64,000 nucleotides of DNA from Aedes albopictus (GCF_035046485.1 NC_085138.1:67882580-67946579); one strand, 5' to 3'. Counted from the stretch's first letter, positions 20,114 through 31,866 are shown. Notes: a model not told the origin generated them from the sequence alone. Numbers and translations: made by a program.

Positions 20114-20871
20114 GGAATTTGCGGGAAGCCAAGTTGGGAGTCGGTTTTCTCGATAGGGCGATGGAAGTGCGAGTGAAAAATCCGGGATCAGAATCGCGCT
20201 ACAATATTCGTTGGACAGTCGGTTTTCTCGGTAGGGCGATGGAAGTGCTAGTGAAAAATCCGGGATCAGAATCGCGCTACAATATTCGTTGGTCAGTCGG
20301 TTTTCTCGTAGGGCGATGGAAGTGCGAGTGAAAAATCCGGGTTCAGAATCGCGCTACAATAATCGTAGATCAGTTGGTTTCCACGGTAGGGCATTGGAAA
20401 CGCGAGCACGAAATCCGGGATCAGTGGTCATCGTGATCAAATAAATCATAATCGTGATGAAGACCGGGACGTGTATTTCCATATAACTAGTGGATCATAT
20501 CACCTAACAGAGGTGGCTCCTAGATCCACACCTTACCCTGCCCTACTAACCACCATTCCTTCCCGTGACAACTGTGGGGATGCTGTGGATTCCACGGTTT
20601 CTAGTAGCAACGGTTGTCGAACTAACATTCCTTCCCTTTCCTGATGACCGTAAGGACGTGGCCAGCGCCGTTATTGACTTTAAATAGCTGAACTCTCGAA
20701 TTGTGCACATTGAGAATGGTTAGCTAGTCCCAAGCTTTCACATTCATTGGCTCTCTGTGCAACTTCGATTGTTCTGGTCAATCACGGAGTAGCAACTACG
20801 ATGTGTACGGTTATCTTTGCTTTGCTTTGATTTGCTTTGCTTTGCTTGGAATTTGCGGGAAGCCAAGTTGG
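20114..20871 (+). mobile_element. Short non-autonomous LINE-type insertion with 24-bp target duplication
   Basis: An exact 24-bp direct repeat (ggaatttg ... caagttgg) lies at 20,114-20,137 and 20,848-20,871. The 710 bp between carry, at the 5' end, 78-bp tandem units starting at 20,139, 20,217 and 20,295, with a diverged fourth at 20,372. A non-coding body follows, ending in a (CTTTG)n tail at 20,815-20,847. Long exact duplications and a simple-repeat tail are the marks of target-primed reverse transcription. There is no coding region, so it probably borrows machinery. Confidence 0.82.
20139..20430 (+). repeat. 78-bp tandem repeat, 3.7 units
   Basis: The unit agtcggttttctcg...gggcgatggaagtgc...gcgctacaatattcgttgg is repeated at 78-bp spacing; the last unit is diverged. 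It sits at the 5' end of the insertion above, where some LINEs carry tandem promoter monomers. Confidence 0.88.
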
Positions 20872-21179
20872 AGTGATTTTAGTGCTTCCTTAAATTTTAC
20901 AATATTTCACGCCGTGCTTCAAAATCATCCACTCTTGCCATTACGACGCTATGACTTCATGGCTTGCGAAACAATATACAAAGCAACAAACAACTTTCAT
21001 TCTGGAAGGTTTTGTTTCAAATGTAAATGTGATTATAAGCTTTTAAATCAAGACCACAGACCAACTCAATGTGCAAAGTTTCGGTATATCAATCAAAATT
21101 AGAATTTCAAATAAACTCAACGTACATACATATGTACAGATGGATACATTATTAGTGAAATTAGGCACAAATCCACAGC

Positions 21180-21250
21180 TCAAGTGAGATTTTAACTCAC
21201 GACCCTTATATGCTACACAAGTGCTTTACCGACTTAGCTACCGAGCCTAT
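21180..21250 (-). repeat. tRNA-like sequence (SINE head)
   Basis: The minus strand has an A box TAGCTAAGTCG and a degenerate B box GAGTTAAAATCTC with tRNA-like spacing. The degenerate B box argues against a working tRNA gene. Confidence 0.45.
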
Positions 21251-21270
21251 CAATGACACGGCATTTTAAA

Positions 21271-21485
21271 TAGGGAACCGAGCCACTTGGGCAGTAATCT
21301 CTATTTTGGGCTCTTTCTGCTACAACTCAGACAATTGTAAACCAATTGACACAATTTTTGGAACGCGGTGAGATAGTTGTAGTATCTAGCCCTGTTTAAA
21401 ATTCAAGTTAATTGGTTCGAAGTTTACTGAGTTGTAGCGGAAAAGTGCCCAAAATAGAAGCCACGCCCAAGTGGCTCGGCACCCT
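21271..21485. mobile_element. 215-bp MITE (CCGAGCCACTTGGGC ends)
   Basis: The left arm tagggaaccgagccacttgg and on through ctattttgggc and gctacaactcag is mirrored by gagttgtagcgg...gcccaagtggctcggcaccc at the right. Arms are about 65 bp. No coding capacity. It sits in the loop of the 19.6-22.6 kb foldback. Confidence 0.78.
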
Positions 21486-22819
21486 ATTATAAGGAAAATC
21501 AAATCTTTTCCCTAATTGCAAATATATCCATCCCATTTGTACATATGATCGAAGAGCGAACACAATTTATTGTTCAAATACCTACTCCAAGTCATTTAGT
21601 TGAGTGTCATTTGGCTGAATGCCGTTTGGCTGAAGAAGAAACAATCGTGTCACTGTTCACCACGTCAGTATAACTCAAAATAATCCCCTTTGATTAAAAG
21701 AAGGAAAAATCTCTGATAAAATATTGACAGTTTTAACGCCAACTAATCCCTGAATTATAAAATAAGAAAGAATAGTCAATGATTAAAGGAAGGAAGAAGG
21801 AAAAATTAATGATGATCAATTTGGCAGCTAGAATGTGAAAAGAGGTCTCTGAATTATTTTGAACATAATTCGGCCAAATGGCATTCTGGCAAATGCCGGA
21901 CATCTGAAACACCTGAGCAACGTATTTTTTCACCAAAAACTATACATATATGATATCTATACAAAAATTGAGATTATTAAAAATTATAATTGACCACACG
22001 AATTGATGTACCGAAACTTTGCACTTTGAGTAAGTGTGTAATATTGATTGAAACGTCTACAATCACAGTCTTACCTGAAACCAAACCTTCCAGAATAATA
22101 GTAGTATGTTGCTTTGTGTATTGTTTCGCAAGCTATAAAGAGATTGCGTCGTAATGCCAGAAGTCTATCTAAGAGTGGATGGTTATTAAAGCACAGCGTA
22201 AAACATTGTAAAATTAACGCATGCGTTTAAATCTTTCTATCTCGGTTTCCCGCAAAAAAGTTCGGTAGCATCCGAAAAAGAAGAGTCTCAACTTACTTCC
22301 TAGATCGGTTGCATGTCGAATACAGTCGAATACTTCTACTTTTTGAACAAATTGGCAAATAAACTGTACAATTTGAGTAAACAACATTGTAAAATTGTAA
22401 TTTGAACTTAAAGAGAATATTCATTTATAAGAAATTTCTCCATACAAAAAACGATACAATTTCGTTACAAATCAAAAAAACATAGCCCAAACAATCATAC
22501 ATATATAAAAATTGAATGATCTTAAAAAAAAACAACTTTTTTGAATTTTGTCGCGAAATTTTGATTTCTGGCCCATAGTGCAGCCGTTGATTGGCTGAAT
22601 GGGAAAAGTTTTAAAAGCCAATTTAATTTTAAACCACTTGCAATGAATGTCCACTGACCAGGGAGGGGAATGAAAAGAAATGGCAACGGACAGAATTTGG
22701 AGAATAAGGGTACACAGTTTAGAATTTAGTTTGAGAAGATATTTTCAGATACCATGATTAAGTAGAGCCAACTATGAACCCAATTGATTTCGTTATAAAA
22801 TATTCTAAATATTCTAAAA

Positions 22820-25640
22820 TTCAGGGTCGCCTATTTTCGCGGAAAACTAAGGTGTATCTTTTTTTTTTGTTTTCCCCTATCACTACCTACAGGGGATAGA
22901 CAAAATAATCGGGACAGGCAAAATTTTCGCTTCCCAAAAAAATTTCAAATAGCTGGAAGTTTTTGAAAAGTGCATCAAATATTCTGATTTTTTTACTGTA
23001 AGTCGATCAACTAGTTGTGCATCAGTGAACAAAATTTGGAAAATATCGAACTATTCTGCATGAAGTTTTGAAGATTCTAGAAAAAGGTATATTTATCCGA
23101 TAGCCAACTTTGAGTTGTTATATCTCCGGATTCAATGAACCAAATGCAATGGAATTTTGTCCATTTATGACTTATATAATTAGCTCTAAAAAACGCAACT
23201 TGAAATTATTAACAAAAGAAAAGGTTATAGCGATTTAGTTAATATTATGATTTTTGAGTAAATTGGTCTATTTTTAGTATGCATTCCTTTACTTTTTCAA
23301 TGAATTGGGTTCTTTAGGAGTATCCAGATTATTTCATAATCCGATTCTCCGCCCAAAAATTAGTCGAAATCCAAAATTTCATAATTTTTGGAGTCCGGGA
23401 GCTATTTTTAAAATTCATTTAAAGGTTGTATGGGGATTTTTTTTTGTTCGGGTCGAACTGTCATTTTATCGATTGAACTGTCATTCTATCCACGAAAATT
23501 AAAACTGTTTTGTTAATTTAACCATCAAAACAAAGGTATTGGAATCCAATAAATTCACGTCATATTCAGAAAAATGAGCTCTTTCGATTAGGCTGTAGAA
23601 AATAGCAATATTTTATTGACTAAACAATCCAATTGCCGGCCATATTGATACTTTCTTTCAAAACATATAAGTATTCAAGACAATTAGAGCGAATTTAAAT
23701 GAACTATAACAAGCATCTTGAATTTTGAAAAGATATTGAAATTTAAGAAAATTTGGTGTTTTATTAGAAAAATAATCTAATCGTTATAATTTTCTTCCAT
23801 GTTAAGAATTTCAAGTTAAGTCAAAAGCTTTTCAAAGCTCATTATATAAGTCATAAATGGTCAAAATTTCATTACATTCGGTTCATTGAATCCGGAGATA
23901 TAACAGCCCAAATTTGGCTATGGGATAAATATACCTTTTTCAAGAATCTTTATAACTTTGTGCAGAATAGTCCGATATTTTCCAAATGTTGTTCACTGAT
24001 GCACAACTAGTTGATCAAGTTACAGTAAAAAAATGAGAATATTTGATGCACTTTTCATAAACTTACAGCTCAGCTATTTGAATCTTTTTTGAGAAGCGAA
24101 AGTTTTGCCTGTCTCGATCATTTTGTCTATCCCCTGTACTTTGAAAGATCATAACTCAAGAGCAAAGCATCGTAGAAACATTTTTTTATGAAAATAAAAT
24201 CAAATTTTCTCAGGAATCCCAAAAAAAAAATATGAACTGGAAAAAGTTTTCACAAAATTTTCCACCGTTGAGAAAATTTATAAATAAAAGCCGGAAAAAC
24301 TATGCCCGCACCACGAATTTTTTTTTTTTAATAAAATATTTTTGAGAAGGAAACCTAATCAACTTGAATTCCAGTAACTTTTAGGAAGGTTTTTTTTGTT
24401 CCTGAGGTATGGCTATATTTCAATCGAAGCTTCGGGAAAACAAAGTTTTTTTTATCAAAGCAATTGCAAATTATATAAAATATTTGAAAAAAAAAAATAT
24501 TGAAACAGGAACAGTTTTTTTCAGCTTTTGGGTAAGGTGTAATGTTTTATGAAAAGTAGATTTCATCCCGACTAATAGTTAATTGAAACCAATCCCATAT
24601 CTTTTTTTCAGATATTTTAGAAAATTTGTAATAGTTTTGCTAAAAAGCTTTGTTTTTCTAGACAAGGCTTATATCCAGATTGAGTTTAAATTAGGGCAAC
24701 AGTAACATGATCGATTTCTCTTCATCGACTCTCTCTTCTGCAAATTAAAGTGACAAGATGCAAGTTTGATTGACCTTTTTTTACGTTTGGGCGCAAGTTC
24801 GCATCCCAACCTAGCGTATCACAAAATTGGCCATAACTCCGGAACGAAAAAAAAAGTATTACCTTCTTAAAATATTTTTTTAAATTTTTTCCACGAGTTC
24901 GGGCATATTTTTCCCGGCTTGTCTTCGCGAATTTTTCCAACGGTGGAAAATTTTGTGGAAAACTTTTTCCAGTTCATATTTTTTCAGATTCTTGAAAAAA
25001 TTTGCTTAATTTTCATGAAAACAAAAACTTTGTTTCTACGATGCTTCGTTCTTGAGTTATGATTTTTCAAAGTAAGTAGTGTCTGGAGAAAAGAAAACCA
25101 CATAAGTTTTCCGGAAAAATGATCGACCCTGATTTTTTCTTTTTTTTAAGTCGTATATCCTTGAGCCCTGTATGTGGAAAAAGTTTTTAGAAAGTTTTTT
25201 ATGAAAATGAAGGCAAATTTTATCAGGAATCAAAAAAAATATGAACTGAAAAAAGTTTTCCACAAAATTTTCCACTGTTGAGAAAATCCATAAAGAAAAG
25301 CCGGAAAAACTATGTCTATGAAAAAAAGTGCATTCCAAAAATTTCAGCGATTAAAGCTTATGAAAAAACCTTCTCAAAAATATTTTTCGAAAATAATCCA
25401 CGAGTTCGGGCATAGTTTTTCCGGCTTTTCTTTACGGATTTTCTCAACTATGGAAAATTTTGTGGGAATTTTTTTTCTAGTTCATATTTTTTTGGACTAC
25501 TGAGAAAATTTGCTTTCATTTTCTAAAAAAAAAAATGATTCTACGATGCTTCGTTCTTGAGTTATGATTTTTCAAAGTAAGTAGTGTCAGTAGAAAAAAA
25601 AATTACGGGAAAATAGGCGACCCTGAATTTTCCTCAATTT
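22820..25640. mobile_element. Foldback element with one duplicated arm
   Basis: The left arm starts near 22,820 (cagggtcgcctattttc), is broken by the TA element below, and resumes at 24,139 (ctttgaaagatcataactc) to about 24,330. The right arm is present twice, about 24,880-25,140 and about 25,380-25,640, each with cgatgcttcgttcttgagtt followed by caaagtaagtagtgtc. A partial left arm is repeated at 25,185-25,330. No open frame of interest. Confidence 0.65.
22890..24136. mobile_element. 1,247-bp TA-flanked element with long inverted ends
   Basis: TA at 22,888-22,889 and 24,137-24,138. The ends CAGGGGATAGACAAAATAAT and inverted CAGGGGATAGACAAAATGAT continue as diverged inverted arms for about 350-400 bp each. 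The TA target is typical of the Tc1/mariner group. No transposase frame is present. Confidence 0.8.
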
Positions 25641-25734
25641 TTTTTTTGTTCATATATCCATGAGCCCTGCCTGTGGAAAAAAATTCATGAAAATCTGAGA
25701 CCCTTCGGACCAATTTGTACGATAATAAAAAAAA

Positions 25735-26720
25735 AATGCCCAGGAGATCTCACAGGAGTTTTTAAGGGGTCCTACATGGTCTCAGGGAACTCCGCATATC
25801 TAGAGCGTTACACGGGTTCGTTTCAGGGGGCCCCAGAGGAATTCCAGGGGTCTCAGTCAATTTCCAGGGGGTCTCAGGATAGTTCATGGAAATCTCGGGG
25901 GCATTTCTGGGAAACCCAGGGGGTTTGATGATGTACCAAAAGGTTTCATGAGCGTTTCAGGGGGTTTCGGAGGCGTTTCCGGTGATCTAAAGGGCGTGCA
26001 AGGGTACCGAGTGGTCTCTGGGTCGTTTAAGGGGGTTTTAGGAGGTGTCAGATGATTCAGAGGCGTATAAGGGGGATCTCAGGAGTATTTAAAGAAGTCC
26101 CATAGAGTTCAGGGGGTATCCAACGTATAAGAAGCGTTCCAAGGGGTCACATGATCGTTTTAGGGGATATCCTTCCTGAAAAAAATAATCTTAGAGCCCC
26201 TTGAAACTCCCCTGAATGACTAAAAACGCCTCTTAATTTTCACATCCCCATTAAAACGCCCTAAAATCTCCGTAATCCATTTAAAATGCTCCTTAAACCC
26301 CTTGGAATACCCTTGAACACTTTCTGAAACGGCCCTGGAAAACCCTCAAAGCGTGCCTTAAAATCCCTCTCGGAAGGCTCTTAAAATGTCCCTTATAACC
26401 CCTGACACTCTTTGAAATGCCTCTGAAACCCATGTAACGTATTTTAAAGATTTTTGAAACGCCAATACCACCCTTCCCCCCAACCGCCCTTCAAGCCCCT
26501 TCAAATATCCACGATATTCTCAATATCAAATTTGAAAGCCAACGAAATATGTCAGAACATTAAAAAAAGGCTCCAGAAATCCTCTGAAACGATCCTCTCA
26601 AACGCTTCTGAAGCCCCTTGAAACCTTCTGGAGTCCTGGAAACCCTATGGGGAGACCCACTGAAATATCCTTGGTGCTCCTCAAAATATCCTAAAGACCC
26701 CTCGCTTTCCAAACTTGGGT
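25735..26720. repeat. Degenerate short-repeat array with strand switch (AGGGGTTTCAGG / CCTGAAACCCCT)
   Basis: From 25,735 to about 26,175 the + strand carries G-rich motifs such as ccaggggtctcag, gggggtttcgg and aaggggtcaca. From about 26,195 to 26,720 it carries their complement, such as ccccttgaaactcccctga and ctgaaacggccctgg. The unit is about 12 bp. The two halves form a loose inverted repeat with a switch near 26,180. Confidence 0.7.
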
Positions 26721-27320
26721 CTCGTGACCCACCAGTTTCTCGGAACCTTATTTTTAATTTCTTACCTCTGGGATGAGCAGGAATGAGAAATGTACTGGAA
26801 AAAACGGTAACCGGTTGTACATTTGACATTTTTCCACACGAACATCACAAGCCCAGCCAAACTCAAACTGTTCGAAACATAAATGTCATAACATTTTTTT
26901 TTCCTGTAGCCTTCTTCCTCGAAACGGTTTCCAAGTTTGAGAGCGCCAGTACTCGAGCACAACAACGACAAAAATTTCTGTCTCTCCCATTCTCGCATTT
27001 TTCTGCGTTTCAAACCGCTTCCAGACAAACTTCTTTACATGCATCACAAAGCTGGGAGTGTACTCTAGCTATTTGTGCAAATCGATTTAAATTATCTATC
27101 AAAACAAGTGAGTTATTAGCAGTTGAAAATATTTGACATTTTTCGCAATCACCCGCCTCAGCTTGACTGCTCATAAATATTTTCGTGGGGAAGCGAAAAC
27201 CATCAAGCGTCTGCTTGACTGCCGTCGGTGCGGCGTCTGATGGTATTGGTGCTGCCGTTGTTTTGTTTTTATTTTACTGCTAGTATCGATGAACGGTAAA
27301 CAGAAAAAAGTCTCATTCTC
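26720..27320. other. Unassigned stretch
   Basis: No gene recognised. The open frame at 26,783-27,136 has no domain I know. Confidence 0.3.
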
Positions 27321-27330
27321 ATGCCTGTTC

Positions 27331-28015
27331 CAGAGTTGCGGCAACACACGTGAGCTGGGAACAGCTTTTATAGTGATGGGCGACATGCAGAGGCGCGTGA
27401 TCGGTTGGTGGCCGATCGACGAAAGAATGTGCAGGTTGAGGATCAAGGGCCGATTCTTCAACATTAGCATAATAAACGTGCACAGCCCTCACTCCGGAAG
27501 CACTGATGATGACAAAGACGCATTTTACGCGCAGCTCGAACGCGAGTACGACCGTTGCCCAAATCACGACGTCAAGATCATCAGGGTTGCTAAACGCTCA
27601 AGTAGGCCAGGAGGAGGAATTCAGACCGACGATTGGAAAGTTCAGCGCCCACCAGCTGACGAACGAAAATGGCCTATGCCTCATCGATTTCGCTGCCTCC
27701 AAGAACATGGCCATTCGTAGCACCTTCTTCCAGCACAGCCTCCCGTATCGTTACACCTGGAGATCGCCACAACAAACGGAATCGCAAATCGACCACGTTC
27801 TGATTGATGGACGGCACTTCTCCGACATTATCGACGTCAGGACCTATTGTGGCGCCAACATCGACTCTGATCACTACCTGGTGATAGTTAAACTGCGCCC
27901 AAAACTTTCCGTTATTAACAATGTACAGTACCGGCGGCCGCCCCGGTACGATCTAGGGCGACTGAAGCAACCGGATGTCGCCACCGCATACGCGCAGAAT
28001 CTCGAGGCAGCGTAA
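27331..28015 (+). pseudogene. RTE-clade endonuclease fragment, frameshifted
   Basis: The first frame gives SCGNTRELGTAFIVMGDMQ and runs to NHDVKII. A small change at about 27,583 (cagggttgc in place of ataggggacc) moves to the next frame, which continues LNAQVGQEEEF, YRYTWRSP, QIDHVLIDGRHF and DSDHYLVIVKLRP. It ends at a TAA (28,013-28,015) created at the palindrome. The catalytic GD before LN is lost at the frameshift, so the enzyme would be inactive. Confidence 0.78.
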
Positions 28016-28054
28016 GTTCTACCATGGTAGAACTTACGCTGCCTCGAGATTCTG
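27995..28054. repeat. 60-bp perfect palindrome at a deletion joint
   Basis: Two 30-bp arms with no spacer, centred on ccatgg at 28,024/28,025. The left arm joins endonuclease-linker sequence ending ...gaggcagcg to aagttctacca, which in the other RTE copy lies about 330 bp downstream. The right arm is its mirror, and the normal sequence resumes with ctcaacgcatcc. Confidence 0.95.
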
Positions 28055-28063
28055 TGCGTTTGC

Positions 28064-29778
28064 TCAACGCATCCCGCAAAGGCTACGTTCCGCAAGCCGA
28101 AATCTGCAGGGATAAGGACGGGAGCCTCCTGACGGACAAACGTGAGGTGATCGAAAGGTGGAAGTAGCACTTCGACGAGCACCTGAATGGCGAAGAGAAT
28201 GTAGGCACGGAGGACCAAGGCAGCGGAGGATATGACTATGTTGGTGCAGCAGAGGACGGGAACGAACCAACTCCCACGCTGAGGGAAGTTAAGGATGCCA
28301 TCCACCAGCTCAAAAACAACAAAGCGGCTGGTAAGGACGGTATCGCAGCAGAACTCATCGAGATGGGCCCGGAAAAGTTGGCCACCTGTCTGCACCAGTT
28401 AGTAGTCAAGATCTGGGAAACCGAACAGCTACCGGAGGAGTGGAAGGAAGGGATAATCTGTCCCATCCACAAGAAAGGCGACAAGTTAATGTGTGAGAAC
28501 TTTCGAGCGACCACCATTTTGAATGCCGCCTACAAAGTGCTATCCCAGATCATCTTCCGTCGTCTTTCACCTCAAGTAAATGAGTTCGTGGGAAGTTACC
28601 AAGCCGGTTTCATCGACGGCCGGTCGACAACGGACCAGATCTTCACCGTACGGCAAATCCTCCAGAAATGCCGTAAATACCAGGTCCCAACGCTTCATCT
28701 GTTCATCGACTTCAAAGCGGCATACGACAGTATCGACCGCACAGAGCTATGGAATATCATGGACGAGAACAGCTTTCCCGGGAAGCTTACCAGACTAATA
28801 AGAGCAACGATGGACGGTGTGCAGAACTGCGTAAGGATTTCGGGTGAACTATCCAGTTCATTCGAATCTCGACGGGGACTACGACAAGGTGATGATTTTC
28901 CCTGCCTACTATTCAACATCGCCCTGGAAGGTGTTATGCGACGAGCCGGGCTCAACAGCTGGGATACGATCTTCACGAAATCCGGCCAATTTGTCTGTTT
29001 TGCGGATGACATGGGCATTATTGCTAGAACATTTGGAACGGTGGCAGAACAGTACACCTGCCTGAAACGTGAAGCAGCAAAGGTCGGACTGGTGGTGAAT
29101 GCGGCTAAGACAAAGTACATACTGGTAGGAGGGACTGAGCGAGACAGTGTTACGATAGACGGGGATACTTTCGAGGTGGTAGAAGAATTCGTCTACCTCG
29201 GTTCCTTGCTAACGGCTGACAATAACGTGAGCCGTGAAATACGAAGGCGCATCATCAGTGGAAGTCGTGCCTATTATGGGCTCCAGAAGAAACTGCGGTC
29301 AAAAAAGATTCACCCCCGCACCAAATGTACCATGTACAAGACGTTAATAAGACCGGTGGTTCTCTATGGACACGAGACATGGACGACGCTCGAGGAGGAC
29401 CTGCAAGCACCCGGAGTTTTCGAGCGACTGGTGCTAAGGACGATCTTTGGCGGCGTGCAGGAGAACGGTGTGTGGCGGAGAAGGATGAACCACGAGCTCG
29501 CTGCACTTTACGGCGAACCCAGCATCCAGAAAGTGGCCAAAGCCGGAAAAAAACGATGGGCAGGGCATGTTACAAGAATGCCGGACAACAACCCTGCAAA
29601 GTTGGTGTTTGCTAACCATCCGGTTGGTACAAGAAGGCGTGGAGCGCGGAGAGCACGATGGGCGGACCAGGTGGAGCGTGATCTGGCGAGTGTTGGGCGT
29701 GACCGACGTTGGAGAGCTGCAGCTGCAAATCGAGTATTATGGTGGCAAATTGTTGATTCAGTATTATCATTTATTTGA
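28064..29778 (+). pseudogene. RTE-clade reverse transcriptase
   Basis: After a TAG at 28,165-28,167 (Gln in copy 1) the frame is open to the stop at 29,776-29,778; the first Met in it is at 28,363. In order: NNKAAGKDGIAAELIE, WKEGIICPIHKKGD, FRATTILNAAYKVLSQII, motif A LHLFIDFKAAYDSIDR, GLRQGD with LLFNIALEGVMRRAG, motif C VCFADDMGI, then FEYLGS-like EFVYLGSLL and the C-terminal FGGVQENGVWRRR / GEPSIQKVAKAGKKRWAGH region. All polymerase Asp residues are present. Without a working endonuclease frame the copy is not autonomous, although the RT itself could be translated from 28,363. Confidence 0.85.
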
Positions 29779-29812
29779 TGTTAATTAAATAAATGAATGA
29801 AATGAAATGAAT

Positions 29813-31735
29813 GATTGCTTCGTTATTTTCTTACGCCTAAATAAATGCACAACACGTTCTCAGCACATATCAATTGAAACCCCAAGTTCGGTCATAAACT
29901 GTGAAGTCCCATTCCAATATTTTTCGAAAATTCTTTCGGTATGACACTTCTAGGGCCCCTGTTCTTTTTTTCTTATCCCATAATGAGAACTCGAGTTGAC
30001 CGGTGTTATCGGATCTAGTGAACAAAAATTCTCTATTCAACTAGAATCGTTTTATCTGTTTTCACCACAAGCCTATGTACTATGTAGCATACAAGAGACC
30101 GCTGCTAGTGTTTAATTCTGTAAGGTCCAATCCATGGAATTCCAACAAATCTACTTGCTACATTAGCATGTGAAAGTGCATACCTTGAAAGTTTGGACAA
30201 AACTTTTCCGGTCAAGGTGTCCACCCGTAACGAGTTGACGATAAACACACCACCAGCACTCTGCAGCTATTGCTGGCAATTTATTATCTCCCAGCAGCAT
30301 GCTAAGTCATGCCCGGTCGCCATTAGTCGTAGCGTTGGTTTCTGGCACATAGAAGCAAAATAATGCCAGAAAAGTTCCCTTATGCAGCTAACTGGTTTTG
30401 TTCCCGCTGGCAGTACAGTACAATGCAGTACAGTAGTCCACGTGTCGTGTTTAATTGTATTTTCTACTTACTAAAAATTATGCACGCTCCATTTCAGGCT
30501 CAACTGACCGTGGTGGTAGCGAAGCTGCTCTCACTACTGTTGGCAACGATCTGATGATGACTTTCCCGCCCCGAGTTCTCCTCCTCTCTATCCAGTGCCG
30601 TTGTCGCAATGGTCCAGGAAGCAACTTCACGAACTTAAGCTTCACGAGCAAAGCTGCACTAATTCGTGAATCTTCTTTTTTTACCATAGTGCATGCCTGC
30701 CTATGATATTGTGTCTCTTCCTGCGCATGCCAGCTTGTGTTGCACACCCTACCACAACCATCGCGTTTTGATGACAATGTTAATGTTCTAAACTTGTTCC
30801 CATTGAGTTCCGGTTCCACGCGCCGTCGCGATCATTACGGATGATGATGATTATCATTATCACCCGGAAACCATGGTGGTAGGTCAAGCACAATTGATTC
30901 AATTTGTACTCTGTAATCGGTATTAATTGAATGATAGCTCAGTTTGGACAATTTGATTATGTAAATGAAGTGGATAATTTCAAACGGGGGATTGGTTTTT
31001 GATTCGCATTTGCAGAAAATCTAGGGCTTTGCTATCATAAATTTACTTGGACTCAGCTGGAACCGGAAATAATTTCAAATCCGTCAGCATGGCGAAGCCT
31101 GTAAAATTTGATTCAAATACCGTCAACTATTATCCCAGTAATTATGCAAAACAACCGAGCCCCAAGCCCACCCAGGCGGACGTGAAAGCATCATTGGAAA
31201 GCAAACAAATTAGAGGAGCCCATGTCCCTCCAATCTCCATCGCCTTTCATTAGGGCAGGAAATGGAAAATTTTTAAAACAAACTATCCATCCGAAGGTTG
31301 ATCAGAGGCACCACCGATGGACGCCGGATCGGACGGCAAACCTCTTCCGCCTTAATCCTTCAATTCTCCGGCACCGACCCGGAATATATAATAACATTCA
31401 TTGCTTATCTCCAGCATCAGCGCGTGGTGAACCGAAAGGGTACCCCGAACGGGGATAATTGAGATGAAATTAGTTTACCGAGTGATACCCTTTTGCGTTG
31501 TGCCATCTCCCATCCATTCGTCTTTGCACACGTTTCTGGTTGGTTGGCCGGGGTTGGTGGGGGACTAAGGATCTAACGAGCTATCATCACCTCCACACTC
31601 TGTGTAAATCTAGTTGCGGGGTAGCGTACGTACCGGACTCTCACTGATAGATGGAAGGATGGATTTTTATAATTTACTTCTAATTAGTTCGGATTATCGT
31701 TGGAAAGTGGTACCTTTACTTACAAGGATTTAACG
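29813..31735. other. Unassigned stretch, mostly non-coding
   Basis: 29,915-29,985 is a dispersed repeat shared, inverted, with about 15,145-15,230. Other short open frames show no domain I recognise. Some of this may be host intergenic DNA. Confidence 0.35.
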
Positions 31736-31739
31736 TTAG

Positions 31740-31866
31740 AAAAGGATGGGGGGTTCGGCCAATGACCATTTTGTATGGACAAATAAAAAAAATGTATGGA
31801 CAAATGACCACGCGGGGGGGTTGAAAAGTCCCAAAAAAATGACCACGTGGTTTATGGACAGCCCCT
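31740..31866. repeat. Fragment of a dispersed repeat (tatggacagcccc end)
   Basis: Contains internal repeats aatgaccattttgtatggac and atgaccacgcgggg and ends gtttatggacagcccc, the same end motif as the element at 44.7-45.5 kb. No partner end is visible here. Confidence 0.5.

Larger units (their letters stand above)
19640..22590. mobile_element. Large foldback element with long inverted arms
   Basis: The left arm about 19,640-20,137 (cactatgggc...cgcgacaaaagtc...cggactttttt) continues at 20,872-21,100 after an insertion. It is mirrored by the right arm about 22,000-22,590 (cgaaactttgcac...cggtagcatccgaaa...ttgtcgcgaaattttgat). The central loop (21,100-22,000) holds other repeats. No transposase frame survives. 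Boundaries are approximate because the outermost sequence does not align cleanly. Confidence 0.7.
27322..29812 (+). mobile_element. RTE-clade non-LTR retrotransposon, 5'-truncated copy with full RT
   Basis: Similarity to the 12.0-13.6 kb copy starts abruptly near 27,325 inside the endonuclease (gttgcggcaacacacgtgag), which is the usual 5' truncation. It ends after the RT with a simple-repeat tail at about 29,786-29,812 (aataaatgaatgaaatgaaa). The internal defects are a frameshift near 27,585, a palindrome plus deletion at 27,995-28,054, and a stop at 28,165-28,167. Confidence 0.85.

Noticed and set aside
27171..27567. Minus-strand open frames near the RTE start
   Set aside because: They mirror endonuclease coding sequence, and the same antisense frame appears at 12,157-12,636.
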